Assembly (NCBI RefSeq): GCF_029852145.1
Contig: NC_079977.1
Coordinates: 19,594,781 to 19,658,780, forward strand
Source of the DNA: Microplitis mediator
Taxonomy: Eukaryota; Arthropoda; Insecta; Hymenoptera; Braconidae
DNA length: 64,000 nucleotides
Direction of reading: 5' to 3'
The translations under genes and the position numbers were made by a program. Shown here in pieces: positions 10,601 to 24,500 of the stretch (its first letter is position 1; every line of letters starts with the position of its first letter). The notes under the pieces were generated by a model, which saw only the letters and a program-made list of their open reading frames with translations, searched no databases and was not told the origin of the DNA.

Positions 10601-11695
10601 GCTTTATATATATAGAAAGAATATATATAGAAAGCTTACATAATCTTATAAAATTCTTATAAGGATTCATATGATCTTATAAGAATTTTATAACAATTGA
10701 TGTGATTTTATATAAAGTTATATATAACTTTATAAAAATACCAGGTAAAGTTTCATATGCTTATATATAGTCATATATGATCATATAAAAGCTCATACGA
10801 TCTTATAAAATTCTTATAAAAATTTACATAATTTTATATGATTTTGTATAAACTTATATATTAGTTTATAACATTACCAGATAAAATGTTATAAATTATA
10901 TGCAGTCATATATGGTTTTATAAAAACTCATATAATCTTATAAAATTTTTATAAAATTCGATGTAACTTCATATAAAGTTATATACGATCATATGAAATT
11001 TTATATGACCTTATAAAATTCTTCTAAGAGTTCAGATAGTTAATAAAAATTAATGTGATTTTATATGAAGTTATAAATAAATTTGTATGATTACAAAAGA
11101 GTTTAATACGGTTATACAAAATCATATATGATTGTATAAAAGTTTATATAGTTTTATGATTCTTATATATAAATTTCTATGGTCTCATAAGCAGGTTATC
11201 TTAAAGAAACTTATAATTTTATATAAAACATAAATGTGATAAAATTTGATCATATTTGGTGCATTATTGATGTAGGATGTTATATACTTATAAGGGTAAA
11301 GCAGACTAGAGAAGCAGACGACAATCAAGCGATCATCAAAGTTGAGCAGCATTGAGGCAGAACATTAGTTGGATGGGTGACCATTTGGCAAAATAGCAAT
11401 TAACCGATAGGTGTTTTTTTTTTTGTTCATGCATGATTATATATAATTATATATCATCAGATCCTGCCAATTTTGAGATCTAATCATATCTATGTTATTG
11501 TATATATGATTAGGTAAAATCATTTTTTACTGAGTATATATAACTTTATATGATTATAAAAGATTTTATATGATTATATAAGATTTTATAAAGTCATATA
11601 AGTTTTTATAGGACCAATTTCATTATAAAACTTTATACGATTTTATATGAGTCACTTTTATATGATTTATATATGATCATATAAGAACTTTTTTT
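10596..11695. mobile_element. TATAAAATT theme-word element with 5S-rRNA-like core
   Basis: About 1.1 kb is saturated with degenerate CATATAA/TTATATG and TTATAAAATTCTTATAAG words in both orientations. The right end, TTTTTTTCTCGGG at 11683-11695, resembles the CCCGGG-type termini of other elements here; the left end is lost in the TA microsatellite. The centre carries a 5S-rRNA-like sequence. A stretch before it (11219-11302) recurs at 40233-40350. Confidence 0.6.
11325..11420 (+). repeat. 5S rRNA-derived sequence (SINE-like core)
   Basis: The words GATCATCAAAGTTGAGCAGC and TTAGTTGGATGGGTGACC match the eukaryotic 5S rRNA interior (internal promoter A box and C box region) with scattered changes, and a T12 run follows. 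It is too diverged and truncated to be a working 5S gene. A second 5S-like core lies in a similar element at 51105-51180. Confidence 0.7.
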
Positions 11696-11754
11696 CTCGG
11701 GCAATAGTAAATTATTCATTAAATCCATTCGTTTGTGGTTCTAATACTCTTGGT

Positions 11755-12240
11755 TCAATTGTCCCCGACTAGTGGTCCAATTGCCCCCGCAAAGGGGACG
11801 ATTGAACCATTCGATGCAGTTGTACAATTTCGTATTTTTTAAAAATTTTCATCATTTGTTAAGTTATGTGCTTATCAGGGGTTCGCACTTATCTCTCTGT
11901 TACACTCAAGTCCTCGAACAGTACTATCTTTGTCGCACTTGTGCAGTAAATGGAGACTTTGGCCGAGTTTTTCTCTTAAACAAACGAATATTATCAAGTA
12001 ATTGAAGCGCACTTTGCTAGATTAGACAGTAGTACATCGATGTACAGCCTGTATTTTGTATTTAGAGATTTCGTTTGCGAAAAAAACTCAGCTAAAAATA
12101 TTTGATATCCCCTGTTAAGAGAAATGATAGTCTATACAATAAAGTATAATTTCGTAAAAAAAAAAAGATCATTTTGCTTTTATTCATCTAAAAAAAAAAA
12201 AGTTGAAGTATTTTTGGTTCAATTGACCCCACTCACCCCT
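11755..12240. repeat. Remnant of a GGTTCAATTGCCCC-type repeat
   Basis: GGTTCAATTGTCCCC near 11752 and GTTCAATTGACCCC near 12218 bracket ~480 bp of AT-rich sequence, with further copies such as GTCCAATTGCCCCC at ~11774. The pattern resembles a small theme-word element. No gene is seen. Confidence 0.4.
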
Positions 12241-12467
12241 ACAGATTACCTTAATTATATGTAACTATTTCCATATTATAAAAGAATGAGAACTATATAA
12301 ACGGGAATGGAAATTGTTACCATGATTTGTAAAAGTATCATTCCTGCAGTGGATATTTCAAAAAAACTGGTTACCATACGTTATGGGAACTATCCTATAA
12401 TCAATTGTAGTTGTCACCATAAATTTCTCTACGTGTAGTTTTGTGTTTGTTGAAATAGTTGCTCGTG

Positions 12468-14687
12468 TTATTGAGGCGGCAATGCCGGAAGTGGTTCTAA
12501 TTCAAGGTAAACAACGGTGGCATTTTTGATTTGTTCCAAGATAATCTCTCTATTTCTCAAAGTCACATTGAATAATGATTGATGTGCGCCGTTCAAATAA
12601 TCGTTGACCCAGGTTTCAAGTGTTTTGTTGTTATTTGCTACTGAAACTCGACTAATGTGGACTGGAGTTTCTTTAGAGAGATTACGGGTTCCATTCGTTC
12701 GCTCAGGACGTACGAAAACCTGAACCTGTAAATGAAAATCAACACATGTAATTCTGAAGAGCCACAAGAAATAGAGGTAACATAAACTATGAGAACCATT
12801 TTTCTGAAAAGTCTTTCAGGTTTAAGTTTTGCTTTGCCCAAAAATATTCATTCACGATTTTTAGGGGCAGATGCCACATTTAGACTAATCCCGCCTATGT
12901 TGCTACTCCTGAATTCTTAGCATACTTAAACATTTCAACTGTTTACTAGTAGGAGTTTAGTTCTCTAAAATTGTGAACATCAGTAGAATACCTACAGTAC
13001 GCGAAAGTATATTAGTCATCTACCTTCTGAGACCCTTGAACGAACATTTTTAGCGAAAATATTATATTATGTGACAAGAGATGAAACAAAATGATCTCAG
13101 ACCAAGGTGAAGATGACTGCTCAAGCCATAGATAAGGACTGACCGTGTGCCATCAACTGATCTCAACAATTTTATACCACGATAAGTGATTTCTACAAAG
13201 TGATCCCACCGACATCTGATCCGTCGTCGGGTTGCGGGTATTTGCCACCAATTGGCAATCATTCACTCGGGTTGGAATGTCCTATTTTTTGCTCTTGGTG
13301 TATAGTATACTAATTTCTCCACTGTGGTACTGTAATGTGTGTTATACATTTTACCCCGAACACGGAAATATTATTGTATCTGATTTGAACCCAAGTTTTC
13401 TTATACATAATTGCCAATACTGATTAAACCCGCATAGAAAAACGTTATATGCGAAAAAATACATAATTCAATATATGTAAAAACATACATTTATAGATAT
13501 AAGAGAGAAAGGGGCAAAGTGGACGCCTTGAAATTTAAAATACTTCAAAAAATATGGGGGCAAAGTAGGCCCCTCAAAATTTTCTATACGGCAATAAATT
13601 CAAACGGATAATAAGCTTATCGAAATTTCTTATATACTGAGGGCTAAAATAGACCACCGAAACTGTTCATTAAATATAATTCATTAAGAATGTTAAAGAT
13701 AATAAGATTACGTTTTAAAATTATATCGCAACAAACTATTACAATGATTTTTCACATTTTTAAAATACAATTGTTTTATAGTTATTTGCAAATATCACAC
13801 GTGTAGAGGATAAAAAAAAATAACAAATTCGAAATTTTTTGGATGGCCCACTTTGCCCCGAATTTTCGATTTTTCAATTTTAATGGACGCAGCATAATGA
13901 AGTGAAAGTAAGTATCAAGGGTCCAAAAAGAAGTAAACGCGTACAAAAAATTAAGGATATTATAATTATTTTCCTTAAGGGGCCCACTTTGCCCCCCTCT
14001 CCCCTAAATATTTTTGCTGCCATATATTTATCACATACTCGCCATATATATATATTTTTACAATTTACAGCTTTTTCATGCAGGAAATCAACAACTTCTT
14101 ACCTGACGTAAACAGTAACCTTTCAGAATAGACGAAACAAAGTACGTCTTTTCCTCACTTCTCATTTTAAAAACTCCCGTTTTGTTAGCTAATTGCTTGA
14201 TATCTTCTGGTATATTATATACGTTCATCAAATGCTTCAAAACTGATTCTCTACCTTTGGCTTCACAAATTTTACGTTCCATGCAAGTATACTTTTTATC
14301 AACGAAACTTTCATTAATACTTAAGAAATTATTATTCAATTTGTAACTCTCATTAACAATTTTCTTCCTTGCATTAATAACTTTAATTTCGGGGTGAAAA
14401 TGAGAGTAATTCATCTGGTCGCAATCATAAACCGTAATGGAGTTTGTTCCCATCACCCGTGCATGTAGCGTATCATTTTTATCAACATACTTTGACATCA
14501 TATTGTCATCGAATAATTTACCGACGATTTCACTAGTGTCGTTTTTCAAATCGATCCCATTAATAACATCGCCAGCAGATAAATTGATTAAAGGAATAAT
14601 ATCGCAGTTTACTTCAGCAGGAATGAATAAAAATGTTATAATAATAGTGAATGTTTTCAAAATATTTTTTTTATTACAACGATCCAT
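12468..14687 (-). CDS. Secreted glycoprotein family, copy 1 (two exons)
   Basis: Exon 1 runs 14687-14103 (GTAAGA donor) and exon 2 runs 12725-12468 (TTTACAG acceptor), joined in phase 0 to ~280 codons. An ATG 45 nt upstream (14732) is possible, but the start at 14687 puts a basic n-region directly before a strong hydrophobic stretch, as expected of a signal peptide. The mature part has several N-glycosylation sequons and scattered cysteines. Exon 2 carries the family signature NNNKTLETW and ends LPALPPQ. I do not recognise the family. It is the most diverged of the three copies: leader and first mature residues are almost unchanged while the middle differs strongly. The 1.4 kb intron holds a repeat (13502-14004). 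Confidence 0.8.
13502..14004. mobile_element. GGGGCAAAGTGGGCCCC theme-word element in intron
   Basis: GAGAGAAAGGGGCAAAG on the left and CTTTGCCCCCCTCTCCC on the right are imperfect inverted repeats. Inner copies (GGGGGCAAAGTAGGCCCC, GGCCCACTTTGCCCC) repeat the word. A related block is at ~39945-40140. No protein is encoded. Confidence 0.6.
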
Positions 14688-15170
14688 CGTTGAATAAATT
14701 TGAACAAGAACTGAATGAATCAGCGCCAACATTGACTTTTTATTAAGAAATTTTCATAGTGCGCTTACGTTATAAATTTAATTTTTTTAATAATGTATGA
14801 ATGGAAACATTTAAAAAAATGTAATGTCATCGAACGAGAATCATAAAAAAATGCTAAGTCACATAATTATTATTATTATTTATTATAAATATATAATTAT
14901 CGGTATTTCATGCATGGAAGTCAAAACTATTGTTATCCTTGGATATATATTTACCTTAGAGTTATTTTGTTTAATAGCATCCGTTTGTTTGTTTGTTGGA
15001 TTTTTTCTGTGATTCAGTTCCTGGTGTCATTTGACAAAATTATGACCTCGATAAAATAAAGGTAATAAGAAATATGGCCATGAATAAAAAACAGATGGAT
15101 ATTATTTCTTTGTTTGGAAAACGTCAATCAAAACGATTTGTAATTTTAAACTTCACAAGTGGAATTAATT
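14688..15170. promoter_or_regulatory. Upstream block conserved in all three secreted-gene copies
   Basis: Sequence upstream of exon 1 is nearly identical to 44373-44830 and 56475-56900. It includes the 5' leader and an open frame diverging from the gene (14824-15012; equivalents 44509-44745 and 56611-56799). That short frame may be fortuitous, since the whole block was copied with the gene. The block probably contains the promoter. No clear TATA box is common to all copies. Confidence 0.45.
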
Positions 15171-15213
15171 AAATAATTTAATAGTGTTTCATATGTCAAA
15201 TTAATATTTGTGC

Positions 15214-15485
15214 CCCGGGTCAAAAAATTAGACCTGTTTTAAAATAAATGATAAATTCAAATATTTTTCCTTTAATTCAAGTTTATAAATCGTATTTATT
15301 TTATATAAGAATTTAAACTGTTTTTGCCCGTACTATTCCTTATCCAGGCTAATATCAGACTTATTTTCGTGTGATATTTAGTCTGTTTTAAATCGCGTTT
15401 AGACTAAAAACAGACTTTTTTATTATAATTATTGGTCTGTGTTCAATTGTTTTTAAGGACAAAAACAGGACTTTTTTTAAATATA

Positions 15486-15532
<47 letters not shown>

Positions 15533-16517
15533 TAATAATAATAATCTAGATTTATTAATTTATTTTAATTTTCTTGGTATTTAAAACATGCTAATGCGCT
15601 TCCATAATAAGATGTCACAGAGAGAAAATGTTGGCTCGAAACCTACCAATTTTTACAATGCTGTCGACTAAACTTGAAACAGGGAGTAAAGCATCCAAAA
15701 AATTATCGTGCTCTTACAAAAAATGATTATACTGTATCACATTACTTATTACGCGCGAGAAACTTATCGATGAGCTTCAATATCAATTACTTCCATACAT
15801 TATAATAATTTTGATGCAGCATAATAATTTTTTACAAGAGCGTATAGTAATTTTTTGGATACTTTATTTTCTGTTTCAAGTTTGGTCGACAGCATAATAA
15901 AAATTGGTAGATTTCGAGCCAACATTTTTCTCCGTAGCACAAGAATTTTGATGTTTTCTCATGCCAAAATATTTTCAATTTTATCCAGTAAATAAGAGAA
16001 AATTCTTGACGTTTTAAGAGTTGTTTTATCACTTTTATTCAATGATATAAATATTCAATGAAGACAACTAAAAAATTAAGCTGTCAAATTTTCATTAACT
16101 GCCGACATTTTTAAACAAAAGATAGTAAATAAATAGTAAATAAAACATAATCAATTCTGCAACTTAATGTTTTTTCATAAATATTGCCCATAAATAAAAA
16201 TTTTATAAGTCCATGATTTAATCTAGTTTTGTCCTTGTTCATTTTCAGAACTAAAATTTTTTGAAGTTCACGAATGAATCTAATTTAGTCTGCTCGTAAC
16301 GCGTTTGTTTTTTAAAGTAGCAGATCGAAAACAGCTTAAAATTTTCATAAAAGATCAAAATCAGATCAAATAGTCCAATCAGACTAAAATCAGGTCAAAT
16401 TTTTCAGTCCGGGTAGATCAAAAACAGATTAAAATTTTTATCGAAGTTCAATAACAGACCAAGTAGTCCAAATACAGTCCAGTTAGACTAAAATCAGATC
16501 AAATTTTTCGACCAGGG
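15214..16517. mobile_element. CCCGGGTC-terminal theme-word element, copy B
   Basis: This is the reverse-orientation relative of 7583-8901. CCCGGGTCAAAAAATTAGA is at the left and TCAAATTTTTCGACCAGGG at the right. It has the same AGTCTGATTTTAGTCTG theme, the same middle and an (AAT)n run (~15487-15543) longer than in copy A. Confidence 0.8.
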
Positions 16518-16933
16518 ATTTTTTTCATTCAAAAACCAAGAACAGGATCGCCGTTCAACTTCAATAGAACTTACTTAGTTATTGGAATCATCGAATTGCA
16601 ACTATTGAAAAACCTGTGATTAAGTCATATTTCCTTCTAAACGCCTTAAAAAAACAACAATAAAATGACTATACTAATGTTGATTACACACATCACCAAG
16701 AAAGGCAGAAAGACTGTCAGCCAATAAACGATTCTGCAGAAATTCTGACCTAATGTTCCTTACGCAAGTATCTTCGCGGAATATTACATAAAATTTAATG
16801 AGAATATCTCACCCCAGGATTGATAAAGCTTAAAACTGTGATTAGAGTGGTTATTTTTATTAAGATTCATGATTACACAACGAAAAATAAGTAATTATCA
16901 TAATAATGTCAATCTAAAGATAACCACGGTTTA

Positions 16934-18434
16934 TTAAACTTTCAGAAATGATTGCCATACTAATAATGATTGATCCTCGTATAAAATACTTGTAGTCATC
17001 ATGTATTGATTAGGTGGTATATCATCTGGCAATCCATCTGTTGGAAATATATAACCTTCAGTTCCATAAGTACCCTGAAATGTATTGGGATTGAGGTTAA
17101 AACATTAGGTAACAATGACATTCATAGAAATTAGTACACGGAGAGAAATTTATGGTAACGATAACAATAAATTATGGGAATGGTTCGCATAATGTATAGT
17201 AACCGGTTTTATTGAAATGTCAATTATAGTTACCGTTACCATAATATTATGGTATAATGGTTACCATAATGTTATAGTAGGGTGAGCCAAAAAAACCAAC
17301 CTATCGAATTTACGTCTTAAAAAAGACCTATATATCGAGAAAAAAATTCTCCCATTGGGCAAAATTTTTAGCTCAATTTTAAAAGGTGTCGGTAGCCATC
17401 TTAAATTTCCCATTTAAATTACATGCAAAAAAATTTTTTTTGAATTTTTATCTCACACGGTTCAAAAGTTATAATATTTTTAATCAAAAAATATTTTTTT
17501 TCATGTTATTTAAATGGGAATTTCAAATGGCTACCGACACCTTTTAAAATTGAGCTAAAAATTTTGCCCAATGGGAAAATTTTTTTCTCAATATATAGGT
17601 CCTTTTTAAGACATAAATTCGATAGGTTGGTTTTTTTAGCTCACCCTAATGTTATAGTAATGGTTCCTATAATATTATAGTAACCGTTACCATACCATTA
17701 TGGCAATGGTTACCATAGTTACCATAGTTACCATAATTACCATAATAGTATGGTAATGGTTACCATACCATTATGGCAATGGTTACCATAATGGTAACCA
17801 TTACCATAATATTATGGTAACCATCACCTTAAATATGGTAACCATTACCATAATATTAAGGTAACCGTTCCTATAATATTATAGTAATCATTACTATAAT
17901 ATTATGGTAACGGTTACCATAATATTATGGTAAGTGACTTTTATTCGTTTTATAAAGATATAATCACACTACACACTTAGATATTACACATACGCTTAAC
18001 TTATTAACTATAAATTATTAAATATTTTCGCCCTACCCGAGATTCGAACCTACAACCTAACGCTCATCAGATTATCGCTTTACCCCCTACGCTACGGCCG
18101 ATATATTTGGATCTTGTCTGAGGTGGGTTATAAGTTAGTCGTAGAATAATAATAAGTCATAATAATAATAATGAATGAGTTAAGGGGTTAGGGGTAGTCA
18201 GAATTTTCAAAAAATCGATTTTTTTTTTTTTGCATTTTCTTAAAGTATAATATTTTAAAAATATTGTGTGAAAATTTGAAGTGAATCCGACAAATTCTTT
18301 TCGAGTTATTTAACAATGACCAAAGGACGCTCGGGTGCTACGTGGCATTCGAGTGCAGGTAGCTAGAAACAGCTGCAAGCAACCGACCTTTCGGGTTTCA
18401 TTGTCATGAATATCTCCCCATTTTAATGTATTTA

Positions 18435-18506
<72 letters not shown>

Positions 18507-21500
18507 CAATTTGTAGGTAGTACAAGAACTGAAAAATAATTTTTGGTTGCCAGTATACCTGTAGTCGTTGCACTGATCAGTCGATAGTTTTGTGATAAAT
18601 TATTTCTCAAGTGAATTAAATTATTAACCATGGGACGTGATTCTAGAAAGGTTTCAAGAGAACTTCGGAGTTCTGAAAAAATTAATAAGTCGCGTTCAGT
18701 CAAAAGAAAGAATGTTTTTAATCCGAAAACAGCCGAACGTGATGAAAGTATTCAGAGTACATCTTCTAAAAAATTAAAACAAAACACTGAAGATGATGTA
18801 CCTGAAGACAGCAGTACTGAATTTCGAATAATAAATTTTATTCAGGTATTCACTGCAATTTCTGCTCTTATAAAATGTAAAAAATGTGATGGAAATGTAG
18901 TGTTTCAAACAGCAAGTACACGTGGGCTGGGATTCAAAATTGTAGTTGCATGTAATAACTGTGGAAATGAATATATTCCTTCCTGTTCTTTCGTTGGGCA
19001 TTCTTATGAAATAAACAGACGTTTCATTTTTGTAATGAGAATACTAGGAATAGGATACGAAGGATTGTGCAAGTTTTGCGGCCTGATGGACATGCCGTCT
19101 TTTTTAGATAAATCTACGCATACAATTTTACTGAAACAGATTTTGAATTGTAGTAAAGCCGTCGCAGAAACCTTCATGACGAAAGCTGTGAATGAAGAAA
19201 AGCAAGCAATGCCAACAACTGAAAATGAAGATATAAATCATCTAACTGTATCGGGAGATGGAACCTGGCAAAAACGGGGATATACATCGTCATTTGGAGT
19301 TTCTTCTATAATTGGCTATTTTACTGGAAAGATTCTTGACATAAACATTAAAAGTGCATATTGTAAGCTATGTGAGTATTGGAAAAAAAAACAAATACTG
19401 TTGAGTTCGAGGAATGGTATCAATCGCATGAAGATGTGTGTTCTGCTAATCATCAAGGGTCTTCTGGGAAAATGGAGGTGGATGCGATGGTCGAAATGTT
19501 TTTGTATTCTGAAACTAAATATGGAGTTAAGTATGCCAACTATATTGGTGATGGTGACTCCAAGACCTATTCAGGAATTATAAAATCAGATCCTTACGAA
19601 AATACAACTGTAAATAAAAAGGAATGTATAGGGCATGTCCAAAAGCGGATGGGGAGTCGATTACGTACGCTGAAGAGTAAACAAAAAGGTCTTGGTGGTC
19701 GAGGTAAGCTCACAGGAAAATTAATAGACAAACTAACTGTGTACTATGGTTTAGCAATACGCCGGCATTGTGATTCTATTGAAAATATGAAATCTGCTAT
19801 AATGGCAACCTTTTATCACTACGGCTCGAGTGATGAAAAACCGAATCATGATATGTGTCCAAAAGGCGAAGAATCTTGGTGCTCTTACCAGCGCGCTGAA
19901 GCAAGAGGAGAGCTTGATACCTTTTCTCACGATTATTCTCCTTTACCTTCTGATGTTTTAAAAGCTATCAAGCCTATATACGAAGATCTTAGTAATGAAA
20001 ATTTACTTTCAAGATGTGTAGGTGGATTCAATCAGAATAATAATGAAAGCTTTAACCAACTAGTATGGAAAATATGTCCAAAAACGGTAAATACTAGTTT
20101 TACTATCGTACAAATAGCTGCATACGTTGCTATGTGTATATTTAATGAGGGTATAAATTCATTATTAGTCTTGATGAATACACTAGGACTTAATTGTGGG
20201 CCTAATTCTCATCGGTATGCAGAAAGAATGGATGCTGCACGTATCAAAGTAGCAGATAAGCGCGCTAATGATAACACCCGAGAAGGTCGATTGCAACGTA
20301 GGCACCAGCAAATCGATATTTTGGAAGCTGCTATGTCGGCTGAAGAGCTATTATATGGTCCAGGAATAGATGACTCAGTGTAAGTTATTAAATAATTCTT
20401 ATAATTCGACATAAATCCATAGCAAAACTTTAAATGCGTTTTTCTCAAAACTATGTTTTCTGAACTGGTGATCACTGTAACTTAAAAACTGCTCGGTAGA
20501 TTTCAATAAAATTTATTGTACTTTTGAAATACATTAAAAACTCGTGCCTGATCGAAGGATTTTTTTTTTTTTCAAAAATTTCGATTTTTTTTTAACAATA
20601 AACTGTCGGTTTTTTTCTCGAAAATTTGAAAAAAATTTCCTGAGGCCGCCATTTTGTTAATTTCGAAAAAAAAAAAAAAAGCTTCGATCAGGCACAAGAT
20701 TATCTATTAATAAAACTAATTTTTCTTGTCCGATTGATTTTAGATGAATCTCCAAGGACTTATGATGATCACCGCAAAGGACTTCGGGAGGAACGGGCTC
20801 TACAAAAACAGCGATAACTTTTTGAATTATTAATTTTTTTTTTTGAAATTTTCGTGAAGTCAAATCGAAACGTGTTCTAATAAAGCTATGTTTTTATTTT
20901 TGTCAAATAAAGTAATTAACTACAAAAAAAAAATTATTGAAAATCATCATTTTTTCATACCCCTGAGTACCCCTAACCCCTTAAATAATAATAATAATAG
21001 TACATCTCTTGATAGCCTTTACGATTAAAACGGTACTGCTGAGGTCTGGTTTAATCGTATTTATTTTCCGAAACCGTCATCTACGCTCAAAACAGGTCTC
21101 GTTTTAGGTAAATGAGACTTCAAAGGGTTTGGAAACTGTTACGATTAAAATAGACTTGAGATTTCGTTTCGGGGCTATATAATGTTTTGTCAATTTAACT
21201 GTCTAAAGTTCTCCGAGGAAGTAAGTCGTTGTTCTTTTTTACCCTCATTCTTAGAAAATGAGCCTATATAATTTCATACCATGACTACACACTAACCCGT
21301 ATCATAAGATATGCATGTACGAAATTAACTTATTAGATCGATCGAGTGAGAAATCTACCTTCCATTTCGGCTGCCGAATCCCTGGCGGTCCTGAATCACG
21401 GTGTATTCCGGTGAATCACCGTGAACGCTCACCGTGATGCTATCGTGAATCACGCTGATTAGCTGTGATTCACCATGATTCACCGTGATTTACGGTAGCA

Positions 21501-24500
21501 TCACGGTGATTTACCGTGAGAGTTTACCGTGATGTTGCGGTGAATCACAGTAAATCGACGCGAGATCTCACCACGATGTCGTAGATCACAGTGATTCCGC
21601 GAAAATCACTGTTATTGTATAAAAAAAAGGCAATACATTATCCCGACTAGAATTTCTTCCTGATTTGCCTGAAGTACCATAAGGACCTTATCAGGTAAAT
21701 ATAAGGTTTGCCTTATTAGGGCAAACCTGACGAGTTCCTGATCCGGACCTCGTCAGGATATCCTTATTAAAAAAAAAGTTATTTGCCATCGGGTCAACCC
21801 AACGAGTTCCTGATCAGGACCTTATCTGGATATCCTTATTTTAAAAAAAGTTATCCCATCCCTTCAAATATTTCATTCCCAGGCTAGAAATTAAAAAAAG
21901 TACAAAAGAATATTATATAAAAATCAATCATTGTAGCACAGATTTTTTACTTCTTCATCAGTTATTCTTTGACATCGTAATGAATATTATATTTACACTT
22001 TTAAGATCACTTGTGTATGTCAGCTCAGTGGATAGCATCGAGGACTTTGAATCGGAAGGACGCAGGTTCGAGCCCAGCAGTTATCGGCATTTTTTCATCA
22101 ATAAAAAATATGTTTACTTCCTCTAATTAATGCTCTCAATACAATAGATAACATTCTCGATCGAATTAAAATTCTCTCATTGTTTTTGCAATTTAATATT
22201 AATTTAAAAATAATTACTAATAAGGTAATCCTGATAAGGATTTGATGAGGATATCCTGGTAAGGTCCTGAGAAGGCAATCCCGATAAGGACCTAATAGGT
22301 CTTAAGCGATACATCCATATCAGGATCCTCGTCAGGATACCCTGATCGGGAACTCATTTGAAATAAGGTTAACCCGATAAGGACCTCGTCAGACCCTTAT
22401 GAAAAATTCTAGTCGGGATGAAACCTCGATGGGGCAGCAGAATATTACAAAAATTCATCGTGAATCACGGTGAATCTCCATAGTTTGATTATAGAACATC
22501 ACCGTGATTCACCGTAAATAAACGTAAATCACCGTGATTTTACCCCGAATCACCGTGAAAGCTCACCGTGATATCACGCACACATTCACGATAATATACG
22601 GTTACCGTGATTCACCGTAATTCACCCGATATCACGGTAAATCAGGACCACCAGGGATGGCATTTTTTTACAGATGAAATATGTTTTTCGGCTGATTAAT
22701 ATTACTCGCTTATGACTTTTGTGTTTTTCACGATATAATGGGGTAAGATACTGACTACTACAAAAGGTATCAGATACTATCATGACATTTTGTACCGTTA
22801 ACCAAACTGTTATTTAACAAATAATAAGAATTTATTAAATCATTATAGCACCTCTAAATTCCTCTATCTCTTATAGTCAATTATTACTTACAATTTCAGG
22901 TGGGCAATGGTCTGGAGAAAATCCTAATTCTTGAAACATACCAGCCGCTAAAATAGGTTCCGCGATTATATCACACAAGTCCATCACTATATCGATTCCA
23001 GTATCCACAACATATTCACCCATTGATGCTGCTTTTAATACAGAATGAATCTGGAAATTATGAATGGGTTAGTTTTTTGATTCATGAGCTTTAAACTTAC
23101 TATTATAGGAAGTTTGGTTCTTTTCAAAGAAAGTTTTTATCGTCTAACATCTAGAGTTATTAGTTCACGAAATTACAACAATTCAAATGTTGTTTTATAT
23201 TTTTAAACTTATATTTGTACATTTCACTCTTTTGTTTATAAAAGAATAGCTGCGGAAAAATTTCTTCAAAATATCAACGTAGCACAACATTATAGTAAAA
23301 TCAAGTAAGAATTTCAAATACATAGGTGAGCTGAACAATTTCGAAACATTTTGGAATTTTTATTTTGCTTAGAATAAGAAAAATTATAAAGAATTCACTG
23401 GTGGACCTAAAATAGATACAATACCCGTGTAAAAAAAATTCGTTCCAAAAAGATTCCAAAAAAGTTCCGCATATGGAACTTCTAAACATGAGACAGATTA
23501 GAACTTCGAATGGAACTTTTTTGGAACGTTAGTAATTTTGATGGTAAAAAAAAAGTTGTTATGAGCGAATTCAGAGTAAAAAAAGAACGTTCTTGGAACT
23601 TTTTTGGAATTTTTTATGGACGTTTTTTTTTAGTTCTATAAAAAATACAAAAGTAGTGATTTTTGAACTATTTTGGAAGCTTCTGGAACTTTATTCTACA
23701 AAAGATGCAAAAGAAGTGATTTTGAAAAGTTTTTGAACGCCTTTTTTAGTCCATAAAAAGTCAAAAGTGGTGATTCTGGAACTTTTTTGGAATGTTTTTG
23801 GAACATCTACTTTAGTTCTATAATAAGTTGTAAAGTAACGATTTTTGAACGATTTTTGAATGTTTTTGGAACGTCTTTTTTAGCTTTCGAAAAAGTCCAA
23901 AAGTGGTGATTATGGAACTTTTTTGGAATGTCCATTGAAAATTCCAAAAATTTCTAAGAACGTTCTTATTTGACTCTAAATTCACTCATAAAAACTTTTT
24001 ATTTATCATCAAAATGACTAACGTTCCAAAAAAGTTCCATTCGAAGTTCTAATCTGTCTCATGTTTAGAAGTTCCACATGCAGAACTTTTTTGGAATCTT
24101 TTTGGAACAAATTTTTTTTACACGGGTACCGAAATTACGGAAGATCTGGACTATATACAATATCAGACATGATTATATCTAGTCAGATTGGCATATATTG
24201 CGTAAGATCTTATTAGATATAACTATATCTACACTTATCCAAAAAATTAAAGGAAAAAAAAAATTTTATAAATTTTTTAGTGATTTTTGGAAGACTGTAT
24301 TTTCGTGAAAAATGTGCGTATCGAAAAAACAAAAAAAGCAAATTGAAGCTTGAAATCTCTAGTTTAAAGATCTTCCAGCAAAATATTTTTTCAAGCCACG
24401 GTTTTTGCGGAATCATAAGAAAAAGGTCGAGACAAAATTTTTTAAAATTTTTTGGTTTTGTTTTTAAGGTCTACGGGGCCGGGAAAAATTTTTTTAAAAA

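Larger units (their letters stand above)
21380..22656. mobile_element. CCCTGGYGGTCCTGA-terminal theme-word element (CACCGTGATTCACGG)
   Basis: CCCTGGCGGTCCTGA at the left and TCAGGACCACCAGGG at the right are flanked by AT/AT. The interior is made of CACCGTGATTCACGGTGA-like words in both orientations. A second element of different theme (21642-22417) is inserted in it; without it the element is ~500 bp. Confidence 0.88.

Noticed and set aside
11325..11420. Functional 5S rRNA gene
   Set aside because: Only the internal part matches, with many substitutions and no proper ends; it is a derived repeat.
14824..15012. Short hydrophobic frame upstream of and divergent from secreted-gene copy 1, present in all three duplicates
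   Set aside because: Its conservation is explained by duplication of the whole block. The equivalent in copy 2 has a different end, and there is no splice or coding signature.
22016..22088. Functional tRNA-Gln gene
   Set aside because: A and B boxes and the anticodon arm are recognisable, but the acceptor stem does not pair and the sequence is part of a repeated module in two elements.
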